DNA of 64,000 nt from Paludibacteraceae bacterium (GTDB taxonomy: Bacteria > Bacteroidota > Bacteroidia > Bacteroidales > Paludibacteraceae): NCBI GenBank assembly GCA_017450685.1, contig JAFSTB010000007.1:29632-93631 (forward strand), in the 5' to 3' direction. This document shows, in pieces, positions 25,612 to 34,445 of this stretch. Both the position numbers and the translations under genes were made by a program. Under the pieces are notes generated by a model that made no database searches, was not told the DNA's origin, and saw nothing but the letters and a program-made list of their open reading frames with translations. How positions within the stretch are numbered: the first letter of the stretch is position 1; every line of letters begins with the position of its first letter.

Positions 25612-26709
25612 CTATTTGAAGTCGTGTTTTCCGCGTTTGGCTTGGCGGTAACGGCGGATAGCGAAATAGAGTTGTTTGGCTTTATCCTTGAGTCGTGTAA
25701 ACCAGCCGTATTTACTGAAAACGATATGTGGAATATAGGCATAATGACCGCCATATTTGAGTTTATAGTCCGCCATACCGCAGAAGTTAAGGTCGCCGCA
25801 TCCCTCTTGAGCCATTGTTTTGATGGCAGTCCATATCATCAGTTCGTTAGGGCAGTACTTCATATATCGTTGGAATGAAGCAGCTGTCCAAAACGAACAT
25901 TCACCTTTGTCGAGGGTCCAGATGGCGGTAGCCATTATTTGGTCGTTGCCGTTGTCGTCGTTACCATGCACTTCAAGCATCAGTATGCGGTGCGGGAAGA
26001 GTGCTTCACAGACGGCTTGCATCCGTTCGCGCTGTTGTGAGGGTTTAGGCACCGTACCTTTGCGTGCGCAAACTTCGGTTACCTGCTCGAAATGAATGCG
26101 TGTAAAGGCTTCTATGTATTCACGGCGGTCGATACGGTGAACGGTGAGACCCAGTTTAGTGGCTTTATTAACCGAGTATTTGGCTGATTTATAATGCAAT
26201 CCCGCCCACAACTCTTCCGTTGTCTTTTCATGCAAGGGCAGGTGCAAGGTAGCACGAGTGGTGTAAGGTATGGCAGCAAAATCCAACGCCGGTATTCTCA
26301 CTTCTTCGTAAGGCACCCAGTCTTGATTACCGGTGTCGAATCGTAGAGCCCAATCGTCCACTTGCAGATAGGAGGCTATATGGTCGCGGAAAAGCCAGTA
26401 GGCAAAGTCCTGATATACAGCCACTCGTTTGTCGGCTGACACGGGTTGGAAGAAGCACAGTCCTTGCGAATAGGTGCCAATGCCGTCCATTGGGGCGCAG
26501 ATCATAGTGATACCCATCCATACTTTTGTTCCGACAAAGAAACCTATATGTTGTTTGCCCTCAAAAACAGTGGTTATGAATGGTTTGCGCCCAATTCGGC
26601 GGGTATAGTCAGCCCACTGACGTGAATGGAAACAAGTGGAGTCGCAGCAAGACTCTATCATTTGCCAATCGGATGCATTGGGCTTGAGTATGGTGAAAGA
26701 ATAAATCAT
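25612..26709 (-). CDS. FemAB/GNAT-like acyltransferase
   Basis: 365 residues with no signal peptide. Two GNAT-like halves as in the FemAB/BioF2-type acetyltransferase group: an N-terminal half with FHSRQWADYTRRIG and a C-terminal half with LHYKSAKYSVNKATKLGLTV, MATAIWTLDKGECSFWTAAS and NELMIWTAIKTMAQEGCGDLNFCGM. Members in polysaccharide loci are thought to add acyl or aminoacyl groups to sugars or lipid-linked intermediates; the substrate here is unknown. It lies 13 bases after an intact ATPase gene at the distal end of the polysaccharide region. Confidence 0.75.
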   Translation of the reverse strand: MIYSFTILKPNASDWQMIESCCDSTCFHSRQWADYTRRIGRKPFITTVFEGKQHIGFFVGTKVWMGITMICAPMDGIGTYSQGLCFFQPVSADKRVAVYQDFAYWLFRDHIASYLQVDDWALRFDTGNQDWVPYEEVRIPALDFAAIPYTTRATLHLPLHEKTTEELWAGLHYKSAKYSVNKATKLGLTVHRIDRREYIEAFTRIHFEQVTEVCARKGTVPKPSQQRERMQAVCEALFPHRILMLEVHGNDDNGNDQIMATAIWTLDKGECSFWTAASFQRYMKYCPNELMIWTAIKTMAQEGCGDLNFCGMADYKLKYGGHYAYIPHIVFSKYGWFTRLKDKAKQLYFAIRRYRQAKRGKHDFK

Positions 26710-26722
26710 TAGTACAGATATA

Positions 26723-28069
26723 CTATAAGTTATTTATATTCAATTCTTCAAGTTCTGCTTGCGATTTTTTTATTTGATTTTCGAACCATGTACGCACCCT
26801 ATAGATAGGCATATTGATCAGTCCTTCGTTTTGCTTAAATGGTAGAAGACTTGTCTTTATTGCCAATTGTGGTGATTGTTCTTTTCGGTATGCGTTAAGT
26901 GACTGACTTCTAAGGTTAGTGCCTGATTTGGCTTCGATGGGAATAATCATATCATCAAACTGAACCAAGAAATCCACTTCTTGTGTAGATTGCGGTTTGG
27001 AATAATAAAAAATCGGCAAATCCAAACCTTGTAGAGACTGCAAAACATAATTCTCTACAAATGCTCCTTTATATTCAGTAAACACCTTATCGGACAGCAA
27101 CATAGCACGAGGACTTACACCGTTCATTGCTCCTAATAGTCCGACATCGGAAAGGTAGAGTTTATATGCAATGAAATCTTCATAAAACTTTAGCGGCATT
27201 TGTGGTTTTGTGACACGACTAACGGGCAGAACCAACCCGGCATCTATCAGCCATTGGACGGCAATCTCAAAATCTTTGGCTCTTGCTCCTTCTTTAACAA
27301 CGCCGTAAGTGAATTTTTTATTTTCTTTTGACAATTGAGCCGGTATGGAACGATAGACCATTGATATACGCTCAATTTGTTCTTTTGGAGCATGTTTGGA
27401 AAAATCTGACAAATAACTCTTAAGAATTGCCTCCTGCACTCTCCTTACACTTATATATGACTGTGTTTCTACGTATTTACTTATTGCTTCAGGCATACCG
27501 CCAATAAAGAAATACTGTTTTAGAAGTTCAATCAGCGTAGGATGTAATGCAGATAAAATGGGTTCATTTTCTGCTTGCAACGCATCCACCAATTGCTCTT
27601 TGCCAAGTGCTAACAAAAACTCAATAAAAGTGAAGGGATAGAGTTGCATCATATCCACTTTTCCTACAGGGAAGGAAGTACCCTCGTGCAACATCAATCC
27701 GAGCAGCGAACCGGCAACAGCAATGTGATATTCAGGTGCTTGCTCACAAAAATACTTCAAACAAGTTAATGCGCGAGGTATCTCTTGCACCTCGTCTAAC
27801 ACTATCAAGGTCTCTCCTGCCACTATGCGAGAATTAGTGTATGTCTCAAGGGCTTGAACAATATGAGAGGGAGAAAGATTGTCAAAAATATGTACCAGAT
27901 CTTCTTTTTTATCATCACAATAGACATAGACAGTATTCTTGAAATATGTTTTGCCAAACTCGTGCAATATCCATGTTTTTCCAACCTGCCGCGCACCATT
28001 CAGGATAAGAGGTTTCCTATCTGGTTTATCCTTCCACAGTGCTAATTGCCCTATTAAATATCTTTGCAT
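26723..28069 (-). CDS. DUF4143/AAA_14-type ATPase
   Basis: 448 residues. P-loop GARQVGKT at 25-32 and Walker B TLIVLDEVQEIPRAL in the N-terminal AAA_14 domain. A winged-helix-like middle (SMVYRSIPAQLSKENKKF) precedes the C-terminal DUF4143 domain with LPIFYYSKPQSTQEVDFLVQ and IPIEAKSGTNLRSQSL, a PD-(D/E)XK-like nuclease-type core (E..D..-x-EAKS). The family is abundant and multicopy in Bacteroidetes and its function is not established. It has its own promoter, preceded by a 33-bp tandem array starting at the stop of the upstream glycosyltransferase. It looks like an insertion in the polysaccharide gene order. Confidence 0.88.
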   Translation of the reverse strand: MQRYLIGQLALWKDKPDRKPLILNGARQVGKTWILHEFGKTYFKNTVYVYCDDKKEDLVHIFDNLSPSHIVQALETYTNSRIVAGETLIVLDEVQEIPRALTCLKYFCEQAPEYHIAVAGSLLGLMLHEGTSFPVGKVDMMQLYPFTFIEFLLALGKEQLVDALQAENEPILSALHPTLIELLKQYFFIGGMPEAISKYVETQSYISVRRVQEAILKSYLSDFSKHAPKEQIERISMVYRSIPAQLSKENKKFTYGVVKEGARAKDFEIAVQWLIDAGLVLPVSRVTKPQMPLKFYEDFIAYKLYLSDVGLLGAMNGVSPRAMLLSDKVFTEYKGAFVENYVLQSLQGLDLPIFYYSKPQSTQEVDFLVQFDDMIIPIEAKSGTNLRSQSLNAYRKEQSPQLAIKTSLLPFKQNEGLINMPIYRVRTWFENQIKKSQAELEELNINNL

Positions 28070-28094
28070 TTTTATATATTTTTATTAAACGGCG

Positions 28095-28124
28095 CAAAAG
28101 TACAACAAATCTTTTATTTACAAA
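28095..28124 (-). promoter_or_regulatory. Promoter of the DUF4143 ATPase at 26.7-28.1 kb
   Basis: Leftward: TTTG (28124-28121), 18 bases, TACTTTTG (28102-28095), 25 bases before the ATG at 28069. The repeat array ends 12 bases upstream of the -33 element. Confidence 0.75.
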
Positions 28125-28136
28125 AATATTTTACAT

Positions 28137-28252
28137 TTTTGTGAGCCAACTTTATGAAATGACTACACTTTTGTGAGCCAACTTTGGAAGAAAGACTACA
28201 CTTTTATGAGCCAACTTTGGAAGAAAGACTACACTTTTGTGAGCCATCTTTT
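28137..28252 (-). repeat. 33-bp tandem repeat array (3.5 copies) between a stop codon and an ATPase promoter
   Basis: Copies start at 28137 (32 bp), 28169, 28202 (33 bp each) and 28235 (partial). The plus-strand core TTTTGTGAGCCAACTTTGG is followed by a purine-rich half and CTACAC. Copies 2 and 3 differ at one base. Copy 1 differs in the middle, and copy 4 breaks off at the glycosyltransferase stop codon (28251-28253). There are no unique spacers, so it is not a CRISPR array. Confidence 0.95.
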
Positions 28253-29462
28253 AGTTTTTGTATAGTTGCAATATCTTGTCTGCGATAGTTGTCCAATTGT
28301 AGTATTGCGCCTCTTTTATGGCATTGGCTGATAGTCGTCCGTATAGTCCATCGGATGTGAGCAGGCGTACTATCTGCTCCGCCATTTGGGGTATGTTATT
28401 GAAGGTGCAGAGCAGTCCGGTAGGTTCGTTGCTTATGGCTTTTCTATGGTTCGGTTCATCATCGGCACTATTGATAACATATGGTACCCCCCCTACCCTT
28501 GTGGCAGCGACGGGCAGACCGGCAGCCATAGCTTCGGCGAAGACTATACCTTGACTCTCTTCTTGAGTATGAAGGGCGAAAAGATGCGCATCGGCGTAGA
28601 GTTGCAGCAGTTCGTCTTGGGGTATATCGGGATAAAGGGTGATACGCTCTTTGTTGGGTGAAGCAGATATATAAGAGAGCATTTGCCGGTAGGTGGTTTT
28701 GTCTTTGTTAACGCCGGCGATGACCAGTTCGGCATCAGGCACGGTAAGGCACACATGGTCGAAGGCTTGCAAAAGTTGCATTCTGCCTTTGCGGGTGGAC
28801 ATAGTGCCAACAGAGAGGATAATTTTGCGGTTGGCTCTTTTATCGGAAGGCTTAATATGAAAGAATCGGTCGTTAATACCTTGCGGGATGACATACATCT
28901 GCGGCACACGGTTCAGTCCATACTGCTCTATAGCCTCTTTCACATAGCCTGTATCCACTATGCATCGGTCGGCAAGAGTGAGTAGTCGGCGTTCGTAAAA
29001 AGACTGTCTTACATACTGGTAAAGGGCTTTCAATGAGAAACGGTGTTTGAGAGCGTTGCGTTTCTCCACGGCTGCAAGACCGTGAACGGTGAGCATCGTG
29101 CTTATATACTGCTTTTTGCACCATCGGTAGAGGTGATAGCAGAAGCGGTGAGTGCCGTGTATATGTACTGCGTCGGGACGGAAATCGGTTATCAGCCGTT
29201 GTATGTCTTTTAGTCGCGACACTGCATCTTCGTAGTGTTTGCCGTAGGTGCGGAAACGATATACTGTGAGTACGGGCGATGACCGCTTCGCTACCGCCGC
29301 TCCTTGTTCCTGTGCATCGTGTCCGTTCACACGCGGGTAGTCGATGACTACTACCTCGTGTTGCTTGGCAAGTTCGTTGGCCAAACCATAGACGGACGAC
29401 TCGGTGCCGCCTTTGATACAAGATATATCTTCCGGATATGGACCTACAAGTATAATTTTCAT
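28251..29462 (-). CDS. GT4-type glycosyltransferase
   Basis: 403 residues from the ATG at 29462 (MKIILVGPYPEDISCIKGG); an upstream extension overlaps the GT2 gene. GT-B fold of family GT4: N-terminal GGTESSVYGLANEL, DAVHIHGTHRF, and a C-terminal nucleotide-sugar site with ILSVGTMSTRKG, HLFALHTQEESQGIVFAEAMA and AAGLPVAATRVGGVP. Retaining transferase acting in the cytoplasm on a lipid-linked surface glycan. Its start overlaps the GT2 stop by four bases (ATGA), and its stop meets the 33-bp repeat array. Confidence 0.9.
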   Translation of the reverse strand: MKIILVGPYPEDISCIKGGTESSVYGLANELAKQHEVVVIDYPRVNGHDAQEQGAAVAKRSSPVLTVYRFRTYGKHYEDAVSRLKDIQRLITDFRPDAVHIHGTHRFCYHLYRWCKKQYISTMLTVHGLAAVEKRNALKHRFSLKALYQYVRQSFYERRLLTLADRCIVDTGYVKEAIEQYGLNRVPQMYVIPQGINDRFFHIKPSDKRANRKIILSVGTMSTRKGRMQLLQAFDHVCLTVPDAELVIAGVNKDKTTYRQMLSYISASPNKERITLYPDIPQDELLQLYADAHLFALHTQEESQGIVFAEAMAAGLPVAATRVGGVPYVINSADDEPNHRKAISNEPTGLLCTFNNIPQMAEQIVRLLTSDGLYGRLSANAIKEAQYYNWTTIADKILQLYKN

Positions 29463-30505
29463 CTTTTTAAGCGTAATAAAGTGCAATATAAAAGAGGAGA
29501 AATATTGGCTATATACATCTTCCACTTGTTGTGCATCTTAAAATGAGAAGTGAGTGGATAGACCTGTTTATCTTTTAGTTGTTGAAAGAGTTTATGTCGC
29601 TCGTTCCAAAAATCGCGTGCTATGAGTTGCAGAATAGACATTGTCACACCGGATATTTCACTTTTGAACCAGCGGTTATGTGATGATTGTTGTGCTGTGA
29701 GTTGCAGTGAGTCAATGAGTGACAGTTTATCGTTTAGGACTTTACGTCGTTTTTGTTCTGAAATGGAACGACTGATACTTCCCTCACGATATAAATAGTT
29801 ATATACAACATTTGTAGTAGCGTTCACTCTTTGAGCGGCGAGCATAATACGCGGAGTCCATTCCGTATCCTCGTAATATATACCATCTTTGAACAGAATA
29901 GGCGTTTTATTTGGTGATAGAAGCAGTTCTCTTCTCAAAACGAATTGAGTAGCATAACAAGCATATCCCAAGCGTTGGGCAAGATAGGTATCGCCTGTTA
30001 CTATATTAGTGTCGGTGTCAATAAGGTGTGGTGTCTTATTCACTTCAAACCGCTCAAAAACACGAGAAACGGGCGAGATATAACCGATATGATTGACATC
30101 AATATCGCTTAGTCGTGACTGATAGATAAGTCGAACATTCTGATAGTCGAACTTCAGTATATCCAAATTCTCATTCAGCATCTGTTCGACTAATATTTTT
30201 GCGGTGTTCGGCTCAATATAATCGTCTGAATCAACAAATTGCACGTACTTTCCTTCTGCTATTTCCAATCCTGAGTTTCGCGCTGCCGATAAGCCGCCGT
30301 TCTTTCGATGAATCACACGTATCAGATTAGGATAGGCTAATGCATAGTCATCACATATTTGAGGGCAACCGTCGGGTGAGCCGTCATCAACGAGGATAAT
30401 CTCATATTCATCTTGAGGCAGGTCTTGTTGCAAAAGACTGTCGATACATTTCTTGAGATATATCTCAACCTTATAGATGGGTACTATGTAACTGAGTTTC
30501 AGCAC
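29459..30505 (-). CDS. GT2 family glycosyltransferase
   Basis: 348 residues. GT-A fold, inverting. LSYIVPIYKVEIYLKKCIDSL, EIILVDDGSPDG, NGGLSAARNSGLEIA and the DxD-type FVDSDDYIEP are all present in the first 100 residues. The start is a GTG at 30505 (reading MLKLSYIVP); no in-frame ATG fits. It overlaps the next upstream glycosyltransferase by seven bases and the downstream one by four. It adds one sugar to the surface polysaccharide; donor and acceptor are unknown. Confidence 0.9.
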   Translation of the reverse strand: MLKLSYIVPIYKVEIYLKKCIDSLLQQDLPQDEYEIILVDDGSPDGCPQICDDYALAYPNLIRVIHRKNGGLSAARNSGLEIAEGKYVQFVDSDDYIEPNTAKILVEQMLNENLDILKFDYQNVRLIYQSRLSDIDVNHIGYISPVSRVFERFEVNKTPHLIDTDTNIVTGDTYLAQRLGYACYATQFVLRRELLLSPNKTPILFKDGIYYEDTEWTPRIMLAAQRVNATTNVVYNYLYREGSISRSISEQKRRKVLNDKLSLIDSLQLTAQQSSHNRWFKSEISGVTMSILQLIARDFWNERHKLFQQLKDKQVYPLTSHFKMHNKWKMYIANISPLLYCTLLRLKR

Positions 30506-31497
30506 AGTTGTTGGTATATTTGTATTATTCGTCTGGCTATGGCAGCAATCTGCAGTCCGTCTTTTTCTATTCTCTCTTTTCCTTTTGTGCGCTTGGCAAA
30601 AGCCAGTGCTTGTTGCAAAGACTCTGCCACCAAAGGTACGGCTTTATCTATCTCACTAAAGCGTATATTGTTATCTTCCACTATGTAACTGCCTTCTAAT
30701 CCTGTCAGTCTTTCTCTTACATCACCTACATCGGTGGTAACGATAGGGCAGTTGCAAGCCATCGCCTCTTTAATCACATTCGGACTGCCTTCTGTGTCGG
30801 AAGTGAGCAGCATACAGTCGGCAGCATTGATATAGGTTGCCACCTGTTCGGGTGTATGGTCATAGACAGGCACTAATATCACCGGCTTTTCGTTCTTTTC
30901 CTGTCTTTGGGCATTCAGTCTGTCCACCGCTTTTTCTGCCAAGAGCCAGTTCTTTTCCGGGCGTGAGGGGTTGGAACACCAAACGATATATCGTTTGTCG
31001 GTTTCAAAACCTACTTTCTCTCGTGCCTTACTCATCTCCATCGGGTGGAAGATATTGGTATTCACGCCGTTTGGGACGACAGGCAGTGGCAAACCTAACT
31101 GTGAACGTGTTCGTTCGGATTTGACCAATGCACCGTCCCATATATGTTTGATAAAGAACCGCACATAACGGTACTTGAAGTTATGTTTCGGAAAACTGCC
31201 AAGCAGTGAGACGAACACTTTGGGTCGGTTGCCGTTCTTATATCTCACTACGCAACAGGCTATTGAAGCCAATAAGCCACAGGTGGAATAATGAGCATGT
31301 ATGATGTCGGGTTCCTCTTTTTGTATAGTCTGCCTAAGGGCTTTAAGGTTGCTCATATAGCCTTTTAAGCCATGTCCCACAACAGGAAAAAGAAGCATCT
31401 GCTCACCTGCCTTAGCAAGCGAATCATACTGTGAGCGGACAAACGAATTGACCTGCCCCACTGCCTTATTACCCGATGCCACAAAGAGAATTTTCAT
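30499..31497 (-). CDS. GT4-type glycosyltransferase
   Basis: 332 residues beginning MKILFVASGNKAVGQVNSF. GT-B fold: PDIIHAHYSTCGLLASIACC in the acceptor domain, VPNGVNTNIFHP at the hinge, and YIVWCSNPSRPEKNW and LLTSDTEGSPNVIKEAMACN in the donor domain, including the E-x7-E-type pair of GT4. The upstream gap (31498-31583) is filled with heptamer-type repeats. Confidence 0.9.
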   Translation of the reverse strand: MKILFVASGNKAVGQVNSFVRSQYDSLAKAGEQMLLFPVVGHGLKGYMSNLKALRQTIQKEEPDIIHAHYSTCGLLASIACCVVRYKNGNRPKVFVSLLGSFPKHNFKYRYVRFFIKHIWDGALVKSERTRSQLGLPLPVVPNGVNTNIFHPMEMSKAREKVGFETDKRYIVWCSNPSRPEKNWLLAEKAVDRLNAQRQEKNEKPVILVPVYDHTPEQVATYINAADCMLLTSDTEGSPNVIKEAMACNCPIVTTDVGDVRERLTGLEGSYIVEDNNIRFSEIDKAVPLVAESLQQALAFAKRTKGKERIEKDGLQIAAIARRIIQIYQQLC

Positions 31498-31500
31498 TGG

Positions 31501-31580
31501 TAGTTTTGAGTTGAGAGTTTAGAGTTTAGAGAAGATTTTATAGTTTTGAGTTGAGAGTTGGGAGTTGGGAGTTGGGAGTT
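31501..31580. repeat. Heptamer-type short tandem repeats (GAGTT-based)
   Basis: The gap between the acyltransferase and glycosyltransferase genes is almost entirely GAGTTGA/GAGTTTA/GAGTTGG steps of seven bases. TAGTTTTGAGTTGAGAGTT occurs twice (31501-31519 and 31541-31559). It resembles the short tandemly repeated heptanucleotides described in cyanobacteria and common between genes in Bacteroidetes. A similar run lies at 49024-49082. Confidence 0.85.
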
Positions 31581-31583
31581 TGT

Positions 31584-32618
31584 TTACCACCAGCGTTTGC
31601 CGAAGAGTAAGAGGTTGAGCAACTTACTATGTCGGAAAATGTTTTGCACCGCTATCGAACAATAAGCAGCCACCAAAGCCGGCAACAAAGGTAACAATAT
31701 CTGCATTGTTATACAAGTCAGATGCAGCGAATCCCACGAATAGGATAAATGTAACAATTGACCAACATACGGACAATCAATAAGAAAAATGCTGCTAAAG
31801 AGGTAGATAGTGAGACTATGCCTTCCAAACAGTGCCAACTGACGATAAATGACGGAGTGGTGAGTAGTGGGTGACTGTGGATATGTGAAAGCAAAATAGA
31901 CTATGATAATAGCACTCAACGCAATCGGATATGCCAAAAGTTCATGAGGGTCGCTTATAGCATAATTCTCCAAATAGAACAGCCATCCATAGGACAATGC
32001 AGCAATGGTAAAGATGAGATTGTTAAACTTATTCTTAAAGTATTTCTCATAATGGAAGAAAGCGTATCCTGCTACGAAATACGGGTACGACTTCATTGCC
32101 CGATGAAAAGTGAAGATATAGTCTGCTCTTGTTTTAGTGACGAAATGTGTGACAACAAAAAGTAGTGCAAACACCAGTATATGTATAAGCAACTCTTTCC
32201 ATAGTGCGAGTGACTGACGTTGTGCGAGATAATGCAAAGAAACAAAAACAACGGTGATCCAGAACAATGACGACAGGAACCAAAGGGGATGAAAGATATG
32301 GAACAAAGCGTATAAAACCACCATATTAGACAGCCATGGCATCATCAGCGACATCGTCTTCTTGTAAACGGTTTTACCAATATAATGTTCAGGGAGTTGA
32401 GGCGGTTCGTTAGCAACGAACAGATATCCTGACAGGAAAAACAGCAAGGGCATATGAAAACTATAAATGATATGGAAAATAAACCGTACAGCGTATGGTT
32501 CATTACCATTGGGTGTTATAGGGAACAGATTGTTTGACAAAAAATGCCCGACAACCATTAAGAAGATTGCCACCCCTTTGAGAACATCTATATGTTCTAA
32601 CCTATTGATACTGTTCAT
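31584..32618 (-). CDS. Acyltransferase 3 family membrane protein
   Basis: 344 residues from the ATG at 32618; a GTG two codons earlier overlaps the carrier-protein stop and is the alternative. About ten hydrophobic segments. The N-terminal block RLEHIDVLKGVAIFLMVVGHF includes the conserved R-x-x-x-D and catalytic histidine of the family. LSGYLFVANEPP and a basic tail follow. Such enzymes O-acetylate or otherwise acylate sugars of surface polysaccharides. It is next to the carrier protein in the Dlt-like group. Confidence 0.85.
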   Translation of the reverse strand: MNSINRLEHIDVLKGVAIFLMVVGHFLSNNLFPITPNGNEPYAVRFIFHIIYSFHMPLLFFLSGYLFVANEPPQLPEHYIGKTVYKKTMSLMMPWLSNMVVLYALFHIFHPLWFLSSLFWITVVFVSLHYLAQRQSLALWKELLIHILVFALLFVVTHFVTKTRADYIFTFHRAMKSYPYFVAGYAFFHYEKYFKNKFNNLIFTIAALSYGWLFYLENYAISDPHELLAYPIALSAIIIVYFAFTYPQSPTTHHSVIYRQLALFGRHSLTIYLFSSIFLIDCPYVGQLLHLSYSWDSLHLTCITMQILLPLLPALVAAYCSIAVQNIFRHSKLLNLLLFGKRWW

Positions 32619-32620
32619 TA

Positions 32621-32860
32621 TCACAGTTTTCTTTCAATGCTATCCATTATCTCTCCCACATTCTGCCATCCCATCATCTCTCTCACGGAGAAATGGATGT
32701 TCATCTGATCCTCAATGTTGTTAATGAGTTGAGCATGAGTGAGAGAAGTCCAGCCATTGACATCCTCGGCGGTTGTTTCTTCGGTTAGGGTGATAGACTC
32801 ATCTTGCAGTTCTTGACGGAAGATATCCTGCAAACGGTTCAATAATTCGGTTCTATTCAT
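32621..32860 (-). CDS. Acyl/aminoacyl carrier protein (DltC/ACP-like)
   Basis: 79 residues. Four-helix carrier protein fold: acidic N-terminus (LLNRLQDIFRQEL), then DVNGWTSLTHAQLINNIED, where the serine of TSL is the expected 4'-phosphopantetheine site, replacing the usual DSL. VGEIMDSIERKL ends the protein. It lies 70 bases downstream of the AMP-ligase gene and touches the acyltransferase gene. Inference: it carries the group activated by the ligase, as DltC carries D-alanine. Confidence 0.85.
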   Translation of the reverse strand: MNRTELLNRLQDIFRQELQDESITLTEETTAEDVNGWTSLTHAQLINNIEDQMNIHFSVREMMGWQNVGEIMDSIERKL

Positions 32861-32930
32861 AGGGCTTTTATTTTATACTCGCCATTATATGGCGATGGTT
32901 AGACATTTTGGGAAGAATAATCTGCGATTC

Positions 32931-34445
32931 TTACAACATCTTTTTCAGTGCTGAACGGTCAATCTTATTGCTGGCATTGACGGGGAACGAGGGTACGAAA
33001 AGATATTTGGACGGCAACATATACGGTGGCAATATCGTTTTCAGATGTTCCGTTAGAGGTGTTATGTCTGTCTCTTTACTCTCAATGAACATAGACAGTT
33101 CGGTGTTGTTTTGACTATTGGTATAAGCCATCACAATGAGGTTGGTATTGTTAAGGAACAGTCTTGCGTGATGTTCTATCTCACCCAGTTCGATACGGTA
33201 GCCATTCACTTTCACTTGTGAGTCTTTTCTTCCGACAAAGAGTATATTTCCGTCGTCGGCATACATACAGAGGTCGCCTGAACGGTAATAGCGTGTGGAA
33301 AGACCTGTTTCAGGGTCAGTATAAAAGAAGAAAGCCTCGGCGTTCTTTTCCGGATTGTGCCAATAGCCTTGTGTCAGTTGTTCGCCCGACAGACAAAGTT
33401 CACCCACTCTGCCGTCTTTTATCTCGCCGTTGTTCTCGTCAAGGATAATAACCTTGCCGCTTGTCATTGAGGTGCCTATTGAGAGTACACCGTTATGCTC
33501 AATGTTGTTACCTTCACGTCGATAGCGGTAAGCGGTGCAGAAGATAGTATCTTCCGTCGGACCATACACATTGTCGATCTGTGCATTGGGAATACAATCA
33601 GCCCAAGCCTGTGTGTTATTGAGCGGTAATGCTTCTCCGCAGAACAGACTGTAACGCATTTCGGGCAGATGGATATCCTTCATATACGGCAAAAGGTACT
33701 GTATAGTGGAAGGGGTCATCAAAGCAAACGTCAGTTGGTAATCCTCAAGCAAGATATATGTATAACTCCACTTGATTTTATTATAAGGAACAGTGTAAGC
33801 GCAGGCACCTACGAGCATCGGCACGAGGTAGGACATCACGCTAAGGTCGAAAGTGAGGTCGAAACATTGCAAGCAACGGTCGTTCTTGTCCAACTGATAC
33901 CCCAAATTCCAAAAGGCATCAATAAAAGCGGAGAGGTTTTGACGGCTGAGCGGCACACCTTTGGGGACACCGGTACTACCTGATGTAAAGAGTACGTATG
34001 CCAACTCCTCTTCTGACACCTGTTTCCAATCGTGCAGGTTGAGTGCGAATGTTTGGGCTTTGGCTGTGGATATAACTACCACTTCGTTTTCATTTGCCCA
34101 ATCGCCGAAAGCAGAGTTGTCGGCGGAGTCTAAAACATAGTGTGTGCCTACTTGCTTTATGATATTGGCATTTCTTTCTATTGGTTGCAAGGGGTGCAGA
34201 GCCACGTATGCTTTGCCTTCCATCCACAGCGCAAAAATAGCGGCATAGGTATCTATATCATCGTGCAGAGCCAAGCCAAAGACCTGCTCTTTGGTGTCGG
34301 TGGAAAGTATTTGTTGTCTTATTGCTGATATGCGAAGAGCAAGTTGTGAATAGGTATAATACTTATTCGCAATACAAAAAGCACTGCAATCAGCAAAGTG
34401 TTCAAGCGAATGAACAAGCGGTGAAAGGATATTATTGCAGAACAT
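32931..34445 (-). CDS. AMP-dependent adenylation enzyme (DltA-like)
   Basis: 504 residues. ANL superfamily: core A3 YVLFTSGSTGVPKGVPLS at about 148-165, A5 NVYGPTEDTIF, A7 RYYRSGDL, A8 FVGRKDSQVKVNGYRIELGE and the A10 lysine in SNKIDRSAL. Size and order match stand-alone amino-acid adenylation enzymes such as DltA. The amino acid or acid used cannot be read from the sequence. It is immediately followed by a carrier protein, so it probably loads that protein. Its first 14 bases overlap the end of the DUF4143 ATPase gene, which appears inserted between it and the SGNH gene. Confidence 0.85.
   Translation of the reverse strand: MFCNNILSPLVHSLEHFADCSAFCIANKYYTYSQLALRISAIRQQILSTDTKEQVFGLALHDDIDTYAAIFALWMEGKAYVALHPLQPIERNANIIKQVGTHYVLDSADNSAFGDWANENEVVVISTAKAQTFALNLHDWKQVSEEELAYVLFTSGSTGVPKGVPLSRQNLSAFIDAFWNLGYQLDKNDRCLQCFDLTFDLSVMSYLVPMLVGACAYTVPYNKIKWSYTYILLEDYQLTFALMTPSTIQYLLPYMKDIHLPEMRYSLFCGEALPLNNTQAWADCIPNAQIDNVYGPTEDTIFCTAYRYRREGNNIEHNGVLSIGTSMTSGKVIILDENNGEIKDGRVGELCLSGEQLTQGYWHNPEKNAEAFFFYTDPETGLSTRYYRSGDLCMYADDGNILFVGRKDSQVKVNGYRIELGEIEHHARLFLNNTNLIVMAYTNSQNNTELSMFIESKETDITPLTEHLKTILPPYMLPSKYLFVPSFPVNASNKIDRSALKKML

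Noticed and set aside
28137-28252. CRISPR-like array
   Set aside because: Units are contiguous with no unique spacers, and there are no cas genes. It is an ordinary tandem repeat; the same applies to 35842-35930 and 15248-15359.
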